19,236 nucleotides of DNA from Pseudomonadota bacterium (lineage in GTDB: Bacteria > Pseudomonadota > Gammaproteobacteria > Halothiobacillales > Halothiobacillaceae), in contig JAJYPA010000104.1 of the NCBI GenBank assembly GCA_021795795.1, forward strand, positions 1 to 19,236, given 5' to 3'. Both the position numbers and the translations under genes were made by a program. Under the pieces are notes generated by a model. That model worked only from the letters and a program-made list of their open reading frames with translations. It was not told where the DNA came from and searched no databases. Below are positions 7,854 to 15,410 of the stretch, piece after piece; the stretch's first letter is position 1; the number at the start of each line of letters is the position of its first letter.

Positions 7854-8698
7854 ATCTCGATGTCGACGATGCGACGGATAAAGAAAAAGCCGCCGATCTC
7901 CATCATCACTATTGCTGCCAGCACCGCCCACCCCATTACGCTGTTAAACAACAGACTCATGGGTTTGGGTTCCAGAACCCGCAGCACGATGATCAACAGT
8001 ACCGGTAATGCAGTCATGACAATCGCCTGAATGCGGCCCTGAGCCGTGAGCGAGCGGATTTTGCCTTCTACTTCCGCCTTTCGTGCCAGCGTTTCGGCCA
8101 GGCTCTCCAAGGTATCAGCGAGATTGCCGCCGACATCCCGGGAAATCCGCAAGGCTGCAGTAAATAGCTTGAAATCCTCCAGTGGCAAGCGCTTTTCCAC
8201 GATCTTGAGCGCTTCGTCGAAGGTGACCCCCAGGCGCTGGGAACGAATGAGCAGCCCCATCTCCTGTGAAAAGGGCGGCGGCTGCTCCTGGGCCAAAACC
8301 TCAATGGCGCTGCCGAGCCCCATACCTGCACGCAGGCTGGAGGCAAGCATCAGCAGTGCATCGGGCATCTGCCGGATAAACCGGGCCTGGCGCCGCTTGC
8401 GCAGCCATCGAGTTAACACGCGTGGAAAGTATATCGCGATCACCGCACTCAGGATCACAAAAACGAGGCTATCGGTCAGTAGCCACAATAAGCCCGGTAA
8501 CAGCAAAAATAGCAGCAGATTGATGATCAGCAACTGGCGTGGGTCGATAAAGATGAACAGTTCGACCAGATTCTGCCGCGCGGTTTCCTCAACGAGGGAG
8601 CGTTGCCGCGCAATAGCCCTGCGCAATGTTTCTGCGACCGCCAGAAACAGCACGGCTATCGTTATACCCACCAGAACCGAGAGCATCGTCAGGGACAC
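7850..8698 (-). CDS. tadB: TadB inner-membrane platform protein
   Basis: Type II secretion F-domain protein, partner of TadC under the TadA ATPase. The start is taken as GTG at 8698, because GAGGAG lies about 8-9 bases upstream; an in-frame ATG four codons later is the alternative. It has 282 residues. Helices: N-terminal (VLVGITIAVLFLAVAE), a pair at ~55-95 (LLIINLLLFLLLPGLLWLL, then LVFVILSAVIAIYFPRVL), and a C-terminal pair (VMTALPVLLIIVLRVLEP, then WAVLAAIVMMEIGGFFFI). The T2SF core reads MPDALLMLASSLRAGMGLGS and ISRDVGGNLADTLESLAETL. It follows tadA by 20 bases. Confidence 0.93.
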   Translation of the reverse strand: MSLTMLSVLVGITIAVLFLAVAETLRRAIARQRSLVEETARQNLVELFIFIDPRQLLIINLLLFLLLPGLLWLLTDSLVFVILSAVIAIYFPRVLTRWLRKRRQARFIRQMPDALLMLASSLRAGMGLGSAIEVLAQEQPPPFSQEMGLLIRSQRLGVTFDEALKIVEKRLPLEDFKLFTAALRISRDVGGNLADTLESLAETLARKAEVEGKIRSLTAQGRIQAIVMTALPVLLIIVLRVLEPKPMSLLFNSVMGWAVLAAIVMMEIGGFFFIRRIVDIEI

Positions 8699-8718
8699 CG
8701 GACTTCTCCTCTAGGGGA

Positions 8719-10404
8719 CTAAAGGCCCTTCAAAGCGTCATCGATAAACAGGCTGCGATCGACATCAATACCGCGCTCGACCATCTCTTCATAAAATTCC
8801 GGAATACGGCCTGTAGCACGGAACTGACCGCGCACCCGGCCATTCGCGGTGAAGCCCTCCTGTCGATACAGGAAAAGTTCCTGTAACTGAATGGTGGCAT
8901 TTTCCATTCCCGTTACCTCGACGACGTGGGTGACTTTGCGACTGCCGTCGGCGAAACGCGACTGCTGCACGATGATGTCCACCGCTGAGGCGACCTGCTG
9001 GCGAATCGCCTGAATCGGCAGATCCATTCCCGCCATCAACACCATCACTTCCAGACGCGAGAGGGCATCGCGCGGGCTGTTGGCATGGACCGTGGTCAAA
9101 GAGCCATCGTGGCCGGTATTCATGGCCTGCAGCATATCCAGGGCTTCGCCGCCCCGGCACTCGCCCACTACAATGCGGTCTGGGCGCATACGCAGACTGT
9201 TACGTACTAGGTCGCGGATAGCAATTTGTCCTTTGCCCTCCGCATTGCTGGGGCGGGCCTCCATGGACACCAGGTTACTTTGGTATAGGCGCAATTCGGC
9301 TGCGTCTTCAATGGTGACGATGCGCTCCCGATCTGGAATGTGATTGGACAGGATGTTGAGCAGGGTGGTTTTGCCGGAACCTGTACCGCCGGAAATCAGG
9401 ATGTTTTTACGCTGCTCGACCGCCAGACGCAGAAATGCCAGCATAGGGATGCTTGCCGAGTCATATTGTAGCAGGTCCTCATCCCGGAGCCTTTTTTTGG
9501 CGAATTTGCGGATGGTAATGGCGGGGCCCTTGAGCGCCACTGGCGATATCACCGCATTGACGCGGGAGCCATCCTTGAGTCGACCGTCGACCATGGGTGA
9601 CGACTCATCAATACGACGCCCGATGGGTGCGATGATACGGTCAATGACCGCCCGGACCGCATCCTCGCTGGAAAAAACGATAGGTGCGGGTTCCAGGCGC
9701 CCCGCGCGCTCAATAAAAATTTCATCCGCACGATTGACCATGATTTCTGTGATGCTATCGTCTTCTAGCAGGGATTCCAGCGGTCCCAGGCCCACCACTT
9801 CGTTGAGTGCTGCGTCAATGAGTCGTTCGCGATCATCTCGATCGCGTAGCGCGGCATCCTCGCGAACCAATTGATCCAGCAACGTACGCGTTTGGGAACG
9901 TAATTCCGTGTCAGCCATGCGTGTCGTGTCGATTCGCCGCAAATCCATGCGGGAAATGAGGCGTTCATGCAGATTACGCAGCATGGCGAAATCAATCAGG
10001 GGCATCGCGGGCACCAATGCACGATCCGCCTCCACAGGAAAGTAATCCCCTGCTATCGGGGATGCCTGAACAGCTTCCGGCAGAGCGGCGGGGGTATCAT
10101 CCCGCACGGTAATGCGGTAAGCCCCAATCTGGATTTCATCGGCTGGTTGCAGAGGACCATAGGGCGCCTGAATGCGTACACCATTGACTGCGGTGCCTGC
10201 CCTTGAACCCGCGTCTTCTACGTACAGTCCTTCGGGCCGACGCAAAATCTGGGCGTGATGTGCCGCCACCGTCCACCCTTGTAACACGATCAGGTTGCTG
10301 TCGTCCTTACCGATGCGGCAGACCTCCGCCGCACAGGAGATTTCCTCCACCTGCTTGCGGCTGCCACCGCTGACCCAGAGCCGAAAAGGCACAATGGTGG
10401 TCAT
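8719..10404 (-). CDS. tadA: TadA/CpaF secretion ATPase with N-terminal FHA domain
   Basis: Hexameric cytoplasmic ATPase that powers Flp pilus assembly. From the ATG at 10404 it has 561 residues; a TTG two codons earlier overlaps the upstream stop and is less likely. Residues ~20-100 are an FHA-like domain (CRIGKDDSNLIVL, AAHHAQI, DAGSRAGTAVNG), absent from plain TadA. The CpaF part follows: LGPLESLLEDDSITEIMVNR at ~206-225, Walker A GGTGSGKT at ~339-346, Asp box IEDAAEL at ~365-371, Walker B region RIVVGECRGGEALDML at ~410-425, and His box TGHDGSLTTVHAN. All ATPase motifs are intact. The added domain could link motor activity to a partner protein, but the usual phosphothreonine-contacting residues are replaced. 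It begins two bases after the DUF3617 gene. Confidence 0.95.
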   Translation of the reverse strand: MTTIVPFRLWVSGGSRKQVEEISCAAEVCRIGKDDSNLIVLQGWTVAAHHAQILRRPEGLYVEDAGSRAGTAVNGVRIQAPYGPLQPADEIQIGAYRITVRDDTPAALPEAVQASPIAGDYFPVEADRALVPAMPLIDFAMLRNLHERLISRMDLRRIDTTRMADTELRSQTRTLLDQLVREDAALRDRDDRERLIDAALNEVVGLGPLESLLEDDSITEIMVNRADEIFIERAGRLEPAPIVFSSEDAVRAVIDRIIAPIGRRIDESSPMVDGRLKDGSRVNAVISPVALKGPAITIRKFAKKRLRDEDLLQYDSASIPMLAFLRLAVEQRKNILISGGTGSGKTTLLNILSNHIPDRERIVTIEDAAELRLYQSNLVSMEARPSNAEGKGQIAIRDLVRNSLRMRPDRIVVGECRGGEALDMLQAMNTGHDGSLTTVHANSPRDALSRLEVMVLMAGMDLPIQAIRQQVASAVDIIVQQSRFADGSRKVTHVVEVTGMENATIQLQELFLYRQEGFTANGRVRGQFRATGRIPEFYEEMVERGIDVDRSLFIDDALKGL

Positions 10405-10406
10405 GA

Positions 10407-10886
10407 TCAAGGGATGCCGGGTCCGTAGCTCGGCATAACTGCCGCAGGGGTTGTCTTCGTGCAGACAGATCCAACCCAGCGCCCCTTCTCCACCATGTTC
10501 ATGTGTACCATGGGGTGACTGGCCATGTTCGACATCCCTAGCATTCGAAAGTAAGCCGTAAAGCTGGCACCGCTTTCATGGATATCCTCCCGAACGTGAT
10601 AGCGGGCGGTATGGCCTGCCTGGGCACATTCCAGTATGCCTTGATATCCTTGGGCAGTGGCCGTCCGATCGACGAGATTGCAGTGAGCGCGGGGTGGCAT
10701 GACGCTATGCGCCTTGATACATACGGTCAATGGATGGGTCGCCATCATTTGTGCCATTTGCGCGGGAATGCCCGGCATCTGCATCTGCACCTGCCATTCT
10801 CCCGCCTTCAGGGTGGTGGCCGATGCCGTGGCCGCAAACAATAATCCCGCCAGCGGTACAACCCAGAGAACCATACGTTTGCGCAT
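10407..10886 (-). CDS. DUF3617 family secreted protein (tad-linked copy)
   Basis: A 159-residue exported protein of the DUF3617 family. From the ATG at 10886 (GGGAGG about 9 bases upstream) the N-terminus RKRMVLWVVPLAGLLFAATA is a signal peptide ending ASA. The mature start LKAGEWQVQMQM is the usual DUF3617 opening. Four Cys are spaced through the domain (TVCIK, AHCNL, LECAQ, GSVCTK), and the domain ends with the typical W.G.C element. The stop is two bases before tadA, so it is co-translated with the motor ATPase gene. Function of the family is unknown; location should be the periplasm. Related proteins are encoded at 18508-18939 and from 19044. Confidence 0.82.
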   Translation of the reverse strand: MRKRMVLWVVPLAGLLFAATASATTLKAGEWQVQMQMPGIPAQMAQMMATHPLTVCIKAHSVMPPRAHCNLVDRTATAQGYQGILECAQAGHTARYHVREDIHESGASFTAYFRMLGMSNMASHPMVHMNMVEKGRWVGSVCTKTTPAAVMPSYGPGIP

Positions 10887-10937
10887 CAGGCACCACCTCC
10901 CAGGAAAACCCACACTCATCTGACCTTCCATCACTTT

Positions 10938-11663
10938 CTAATGTGCCGGGATGGGGATCGGTGGCACGCCACCAATCTGGGTCAGTATGAAGAAACTAGT
11001 CTCATCTTTCACGACAGCACGGATCCCCGGCGGCAACATCCGCAAGACTTTGCTCTGTTCATTGATAATCTCCCCAGAGGACATTAAAAAACCATGGACC
11101 TTGTCGATACAGTAATAGTGAAATTTCATCCCGAGTCTTTCGTACTCCGTGCCCGCGTGTCCGGCTACAGAACAAGCACCCAGGCGAAGCACCCGGTAAT
11201 GATGGTATTTCCCTTGGGGAATAGTCGAACTTGACGTACCCTCATAGGGAAATGGAAAGCCTGGGCCGGGCACGCTGTGCCATGTGGGAGGGAAAACCGC
11301 CTTTGTAACGATACCGCCCTGGCCATATCCATTCCATGTGCCGCCCCGACTCTGATGCCAATAATTCGGTCCATCCACAATGGTAGTGCTGACGATCCAG
11401 TGCGTCTTTCCATTGCCATGGCCGGACGTTTCATAATTGGTGGGAGAGTGCACACGCCCGTGTCCTTGACCAAAAATGTAAGGGGGAATATGGCCGTCCG
11501 ACGGCATCGGACCCTCCCGGTAAGCATAATTATCTATATGCGAAAGGCGTTTAAAGTTAAAAATTCGGCGGTATTGTGCTTGGCTCAGATAGTGACTCCC
11601 CAGCGCAGGCATCGCGACAACGAGCGGCAGAACCAGTAAAACTCTCCATCGATGAACGGACAT
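10938..11663 (-). CDS. Unknown secreted protein, first gene of the tad operon
   Basis: I do not recognise this 241-residue protein. It starts MSVHRWRVLLVLPLVVAMPA with a likely signal peptide ending ALG. The mature protein is rich in Gly, His, Tyr, Trp and Pro (for example GHGNGKTHWIV and GGTWNGYGQGGIVTKAVFPP), with two Cys (LGACSV and YYCIDK). The C-terminal ~60 residues form a strand-rich part (VHGFLMSSGEIINEQSK, VVKDETSFFILTQIGG), ending in a Pro-rich tail. AGGTG lies upstream of the ATG at 11663. It is followed after 51 bases by the DUF3617 gene. Its position at the head of the operon suggests an envelope role linked to the pilus; that is inference only. Confidence 0.72.
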   Translation of the reverse strand: MSVHRWRVLLVLPLVVAMPALGSHYLSQAQYRRIFNFKRLSHIDNYAYREGPMPSDGHIPPYIFGQGHGRVHSPTNYETSGHGNGKTHWIVSTTIVDGPNYWHQSRGGTWNGYGQGGIVTKAVFPPTWHSVPGPGFPFPYEGTSSSTIPQGKYHHYRVLRLGACSVAGHAGTEYERLGMKFHYYCIDKVHGFLMSSGEIINEQSKVLRMLPPGIRAVVKDETSFFILTQIGGVPPIPIPAH

Positions 11664-11722
11664 GCGACACCTGACTTTATGGTCTTCGTGCGTGGTAAGT
11701 TGCCACGAAATCCGTTCTCAAT

Positions 11723-11757
11723 CAAGTTACCGCAGTTTGATTCGGTGTTGTAACTTG
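11723..11757. repeat. Perfect 8-bp inverted repeat in the divergent promoter region (operator candidate)
   Basis: CAAGTTAC at 11723-11730 is matched by GTAACTTG at 11750-11757 with 19 bases between. The right arm overlaps the -35 box of the plus-strand promoter at 11755-11783. The spacing (27 bases centre to centre, near 2.5 helical turns) could suit a protein dimer or a DNA loop. The repeat lies between the divergent tad operon and the Yip1 gene. Confidence 0.4.
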
Positions 11758-11783
11758 GCAGCGCGGCGAGGATGGGCTATAAA
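11755..11783 (+). promoter_or_regulatory. Sigma70-type promoter for the Yip1 gene group
   Basis: TTGGCA (11755-11760), 17 bases, TATAAA (11778-11783). Both boxes have five of six consensus bases and the spacing is optimal. The transcript would start near 11790 and leave a ~30-base leader before the ATG at 11820. I see no equally good promoter for the divergent tad operon in the same gap. Confidence 0.7.
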
Positions 11784-11819
11784 TTGCATCATAATAAATT
11801 CGTAAATCAGGAAGGTCGC

Positions 11820-12407
11820 ATGCAGCTTCCATCACCCGTTCGCTTGCTGGCGGTGTTGACCCGGCCCAAGGAGGCTTGGCCAGAGATCGCCCGCGAACCG
11901 GCCACGCTCCGAACGCTCTATACCGGCTGGATCCTCTGGCTTGCCACCATTCCGCCCGTTGCCTCCGCCATCGGCGTCACCCTCTTCTGGCAACGTCTCG
12001 CTTTCGTGGAGGCCTATATACCCGGCTTCAGTTACACGGGCACCCTCATCCGCGCCCTGATCATCGGTTATCTCTTGCAGATACTGCTGGTCTCTGTCCT
12101 GTCGTGGTTGATCAGTGTCCTGGCCGTACAGTTTCAGGGACAGGCTGATCTGGTACAGGCCACCAAGAGCGTGGCCTATGCCATGACGCCGGTCTGGATC
12201 GCCGGAGTGTTTCAGTTATTCGCGGGCACCGCACTACCGGCACTGGTGAGCTTGGCGGCAGGCTTATATGGCCTTTATCTGCTGTATCTCGCTTTGCCGC
12301 TGACCATGCGCTGTCCGGTGGCGAAAAGCACAGCCTATCTTGTAGTGGTTGCCCTCATCGCCATCGTCCTGCAGACCATAGTGGGCGCTACCATTGGCGG
12401 GGTGTAA
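11820..12407 (+). CDS. Yip1-family inner-membrane protein
   Basis: A 195-residue polytopic membrane protein of the Yip1 domain type. From the ATG at 11820 (AGGAAGG just upstream) it starts MQLPSPVRLLAVLTRPKEAW, the usual N-terminal helix of bacterial Yip1 proteins containing the RP..AW element. About five membrane segments follow: WILWLATIPPVASAIGVTLF, IRALIIGYLLQILLVSVLSW, AMTPVWIAGVFQLFAGTALP, AAGLYGLYLLYLALPLTM, and TAYLVVVALIAIVLQTIVGA. Bacterial members have no settled function. It has its own promoter and is the first gene of the plus-strand group. Confidence 0.82.
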   Translation: MQLPSPVRLLAVLTRPKEAWPEIAREPATLRTLYTGWILWLATIPPVASAIGVTLFWQRLAFVEAYIPGFSYTGTLIRALIIGYLLQILLVSVLSWLISVLAVQFQGQADLVQATKSVAYAMTPVWIAGVFQLFAGTALPALVSLAAGLYGLYLLYLALPLTMRCPVAKSTAYLVVVALIAIVLQTIVGATIGGV

Positions 12408-12490
12408 GCGCCTATGCCCCGCCACCCACCGCCTACCTCCACCCGTACCGGTTTCCACTTCATCCCCATCACCACACCACACCACATTGA
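12408..12490 (+). promoter_or_regulatory. C-rich, G-poor spacer (possible Rho-utilisation region)
   Basis: By hand count this 83-base stretch after the Yip1 stop has 43 C and only 9 G, and includes CACCACACCACACCACA. Untranslated RNA with C far above G and little structure is what Rho factor prefers. It could end or attenuate transcription between the Yip1 gene and the outer-membrane protein gene. No intrinsic hairpin-plus-T terminator is seen. Confidence 0.3.
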
Positions 12491-12499
12491 GAGGCTACC

Positions 12500-13393
12500 A
12501 TGCCCTTTCCTTTTTTTGGCCATATCCCGCGTACGATCATTACTCTGGTGGTCCTGGCTGCCGCCATTCCTGGCATTGCTGCGGCGCAAGGCTTCGTTGA
12601 AAACTTTCCAGATATACCTTTGAACACGCTACGCGCCGCCAACAATGAGGTCGGCCTGGCGGCTACCGGCATGCTGCAGAACTATCAGGAAGCCCTGCCG
12701 AGTCCTTCGGATACCGAATCCGGCTGGATGCCGGGGTTCAGCTTCAAACTCTCCGGAATGAATCCTTTGCGGCGTAGTGATGCCTCACTGCTGTATTTCG
12801 CCGTGCGTTACCGCTACAACAGCGGGGGGCTTTCTTATCAGGGTTTCGCACTGGCCACCCATCGCCCTGATAACACCACCGACCAGGCGACGACGCAGCA
12901 GGTCTCCGTGCGTATTGGCAAAGGATTTCTGATCGGTTCGCGGGTGATGCTGACCCCCTATTTTCTCTACCGATTTCAGGACTGGGAGCGCAATCTGCAA
13001 GGCGCGTTGGGGCAGCGCGAGCATTATGAAGCCAATAGCGCTGGTATCGGTCTGATGAGCCAGTGGACACCTACCGCACGCTGGGTGCTGACTGGTGATC
13101 TGGCCTGGGCCCATGGTTTCTCCGGGACGGTACACGGTACCCACGGCATTACCAGCCCGATCCTCAACCTGAACCCTGGCAGCACTCTACAGGCGAGGCT
13201 CCAAGTGGATTACGAGCTTTCCAGACCATGGCACCTTTACGGGGGGGTGCAGTTCACCCATTTCTCCTATGGCGGCAGCGCACCGTTTTACGGCTACGTG
13301 CCTGCCGCAGGCCGATATATCGGCCCTCTCCATGAACCTGCGAGTCAGACCAACCTTTTGGGCCTGGACCTGGGTGTGGCCTACCATTTCTAG
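12500..13393 (+). CDS. Outer-membrane beta-barrel protein
   Basis: A 297-residue exported protein. The ATG at 12500 follows GAGAGG. A signal peptide of ~30 residues ends IAAAQG. The rest alternates short amphipathic strands with turns (for example YFAVRYRYNSGGLSYQGFAL, RVMLTPYFLYRFQDW, WHLYGGVQFTHFSYGG). It ends in LGLDLGVAYHF, with the C-terminal Phe and alternating pattern recognised by the barrel-assembly machinery. It resembles small porin-like or MetA-pathway-of-phenol-degradation type transporters, but I would not name the substrate. It lies between the Yip1 and propeller genes on the same strand. Confidence 0.78.
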   Translation: MPFPFFGHIPRTIITLVVLAAAIPGIAAAQGFVENFPDIPLNTLRAANNEVGLAATGMLQNYQEALPSPSDTESGWMPGFSFKLSGMNPLRRSDASLLYFAVRYRYNSGGLSYQGFALATHRPDNTTDQATTQQVSVRIGKGFLIGSRVMLTPYFLYRFQDWERNLQGALGQREHYEANSAGIGLMSQWTPTARWVLTGDLAWAHGFSGTVHGTHGITSPILNLNPGSTLQARLQVDYELSRPWHLYGGVQFTHFSYGGSAPFYGYVPAAGRYIGPLHEPASQTNLLGLDLGVAYHF

Positions 13394-13434
13394 GCCGACC
13401 TCCCCAATGAGGACTTTAAATGCGTGTCTGAAAC

Positions 13435-13526
13435 GATTCATTTGCGATGGCTCATGCACTGTTCTGCAAGAATGAATCCGTTTATTTGCCGACAGTCCGG
13501 GCACATCGCTGCCGGTAATGATGTGC
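13435..13526 (+). other. Two small inverted repeats in the gap after the barrel gene
   Basis: GATTCATT (13435-13442) pairs with AATGAATC (13471-13478) across 28 bases, and GCACATC (13501-13507) pairs with GATGTGC (13520-13526) across 12 bases. Neither is followed by a T run, so intrinsic termination is not convincing. They could be RNA hairpins protecting or separating the messages of the flanking genes. Confidence 0.3.
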
Positions 13527-13587
13527 GTACTGTTGGTGAGAAATTGCCGTCTGAAATCCTAACAGAGGGATGATAGGAGACAACCCG

Positions 13588-15081
13588 ATGCAATCATTAC
13601 TTCGCCGAAACGGGCGTTACCGTCTTCTCAGCGCTTTGCTCTGCGCCACTTTCGCGGTATCCGTCCGGGCGGACGATGCCCCCGATGCCGGTCCGATATT
13701 AGCCTTTTCGGCTGGTACGACACAGCGCCAACGCATTATTTTACCTGCGTCCGCGTCCCATCACGCGCTGCCTGTGGTGGCGCTGATACGAGGTCCCTCC
13801 ACCGTGCGGGCCCGTGCCGTAGGATTCACCTCGCACGATCATGGCGTGCGGGTGCAGATTGTCTGCCCCGCGCAATTGGCACCCGGACTTTACCCCCTTA
13901 CGCTCAAGGTATCATCCTCCTCGGGGACCGCGCAGCATGTACATCTGCAACTAGCGGTAGAGGCGATATACATCGGACGCAACGCGCAGGGCGTACTGGT
14001 GGAGTCGCCGACGGGCACGGTGCTGTCCAGGTGGTCTCAGGCCATTACGAACCAGCTACCAGAGAACGGGGGAATGGGTACCAGCGCGATCAGCTATGAT
14101 CCGGACAATGAAAACCTGTATATCTACGCCGGCGGGGTCGCCTACCGCATGACGGTCACCACCACGAGTGGACAACCGGTTTCCATACCATTTAAGCGGC
14201 CATCCATCAGCCACATCAATCCCCAATTCATTGCCTGGCTGGGAGAGCATCAACTCGTATTCGCCGGAAGCCAGGTGGGGACATTCTCCGATCAGGGTGT
14301 AGCGCTCATGTCGTTGCCGTATGCCCTGCCACCGAGGGGATTCCACGGTGTGGGCAGCATGACCGCCGATCCGCGTACCGGTAACCTTTACTTGTCCTAT
14401 GGAACAGCGCAGCACCACCGTCGCGCAGGAGTTTACGTATTCAACCGCAGCGGTCGGGAAATTACCCGTTGGCCGGTTGCTCCTGCCATCAAATCACTCA
14501 CTTTCAATCCATGGAACGGTGATATATACGCCTTCGTCTGGCGGAGTGAAACGGGAAACGGGAACCCGGCCATAGAGGCATTCACTCCCCAGGGTGTTCG
14601 GGTGTCCCTGTCGGGAGCCTTCCCTGGGGTGACTGTTCGCACTCCCGTTTTGTCCTCGACACTCACGGCGAATCCGGTCAATGGACATCTGTATTACCTG
14701 ACCGACGCCCGCATCCTGGTATACAGCCCGCAAGGTCAGTTGCTCCGTACCCTGCCGCGCCCGACCGATGCAAAGGACATTACCTTCGTACCGGGTTTTC
14801 TGACACCACCTCAAGCCTCGCGGTCCGGACTGGGTCCGGCAATCGCAACTGCTCAGGAGCCTATACCGGAACCGCCCCGGACGGACTCTGCCGCATCCGG
14901 TTCTACTCAATGCCCGCCAGGCTATCGATGCATACCCAAGACAGTCGTATCGCCCGCAACTGGGAGCGCTGGTCCGTCGGCGTCTTCCATGAGCCACGGT
15001 ATTAACCATGTCACGGATTCTGTCGACAACACGAACAACATGGCAAACTCCGTCTCCAATCTGATCAACATATTCCGCTGA
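13588..15081 (+). CDS. Large secreted protein, probable beta-propeller, unknown function
   Basis: A 497-residue protein from the ATG at 13588, preceded by ATAGGAGA about 8 bases away. The signal peptide ends near SVRADDA. Residues ~30-130 look like an Ig-like or cohesin-like strand-rich domain ending VHLQLAVEAIYIG. Residues ~130-420 contain repeats of a propeller type, each with a stretch like ISYDPDNENLYIYAGG, MTADPRTGNLYLSYG, LTFNPWNGDIYAFVW and LTANPVNGHLYYLTD. That is at least four blades of the form DP.(T/N)G.(I/L)Y. The C-terminus has a Cys pair (QCPPGYRC), then an Asn/Ser-rich tail. I do not recognise a named family. It is probably periplasmic or surface-exposed. Confidence 0.72.
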   Translation: MQSLLRRNGRYRLLSALLCATFAVSVRADDAPDAGPILAFSAGTTQRQRIILPASASHHALPVVALIRGPSTVRARAVGFTSHDHGVRVQIVCPAQLAPGLYPLTLKVSSSSGTAQHVHLQLAVEAIYIGRNAQGVLVESPTGTVLSRWSQAITNQLPENGGMGTSAISYDPDNENLYIYAGGVAYRMTVTTTSGQPVSIPFKRPSISHINPQFIAWLGEHQLVFAGSQVGTFSDQGVALMSLPYALPPRGFHGVGSMTADPRTGNLYLSYGTAQHHRRAGVYVFNRSGREITRWPVAPAIKSLTFNPWNGDIYAFVWRSETGNGNPAIEAFTPQGVRVSLSGAFPGVTVRTPVLSSTLTANPVNGHLYYLTDARILVYSPQGQLLRTLPRPTDAKDITFVPGFLTPPQASRSGLGPAIATAQEPIPEPPRTDSAASGSTQCPPGYRCIPKTVVSPATGSAGPSASSMSHGINHVTDSVDNTNNMANSVSNLINIFR

Positions 15082-15406
15082 TCCGCGCGACGCCAAGTCT
15101 AGACGCAAACAAATGACCAATTGATCGGTCGCACGGTAGGTAGACCAGCGGTTGCCTGCTGCACCCCGCACGGATCCGTACGAAAGCGGAAATCACCGCA
15201 TATGGCTCCTATGTCATGGCACGAAGCTTTGCGATGGGGTGGAGCTATGCGGATTTTACAGTCGGAAGGCATCGACTCGCTATCTGTCCGAAGAAACGCT
15301 GCTGAATCTGCTCGGATTGCTTCTGTTCGGAAACCTGCTAACCCGCCCCAATTTACCGGATGCCGCAAAATACGTTAAATATCCATGCATCCATGCAGTA
15401 CGGGAC
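15082..15406. other. 325-base gap without a convincing gene
   Basis: It lies between the propeller gene and the insertion sequence. Open frames exist (for example plus strand from 15152), but none has a ribosome site and a recognisable protein; the one that reads STRYLSEETLLNLLGLLLFG runs into the insertion sequence. A 10-bp palindrome ACGGATCCGT is at 15170-15179, and a tandem 8-mer ATCCATGC x2 is at 15381-15396. The minus strand here does not continue the tadE-like gene that ends on the other side of the insertion. Confidence 0.5.
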
Positions 15407-15410
15407 CTAG

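Noticed and set aside
10404..10410. TTG start for tadA two codons upstream
   Set aside because: It would overlap the DUF3617 stop; the ATG at 10404 sits two bases after that stop and fits the coupling seen at cpaB.
13435..13526. Intrinsic terminator after the barrel gene
   Set aside because: Two inverted repeats are present, but neither is followed by a run of T, and the loop of the first is long.
14494..15171. Minus-strand frame of 225 codons
   Set aside because: Shadow of the propeller-like gene; composition is Arg/Gly/Cys-rich as expected for an antisense frame in GC-rich DNA.
15381..15396. Tandem ATCCATGC repeat as start of a repeat array or CRISPR
   Set aside because: Only two units, adjacent, with no spacers and no cas genes nearby.
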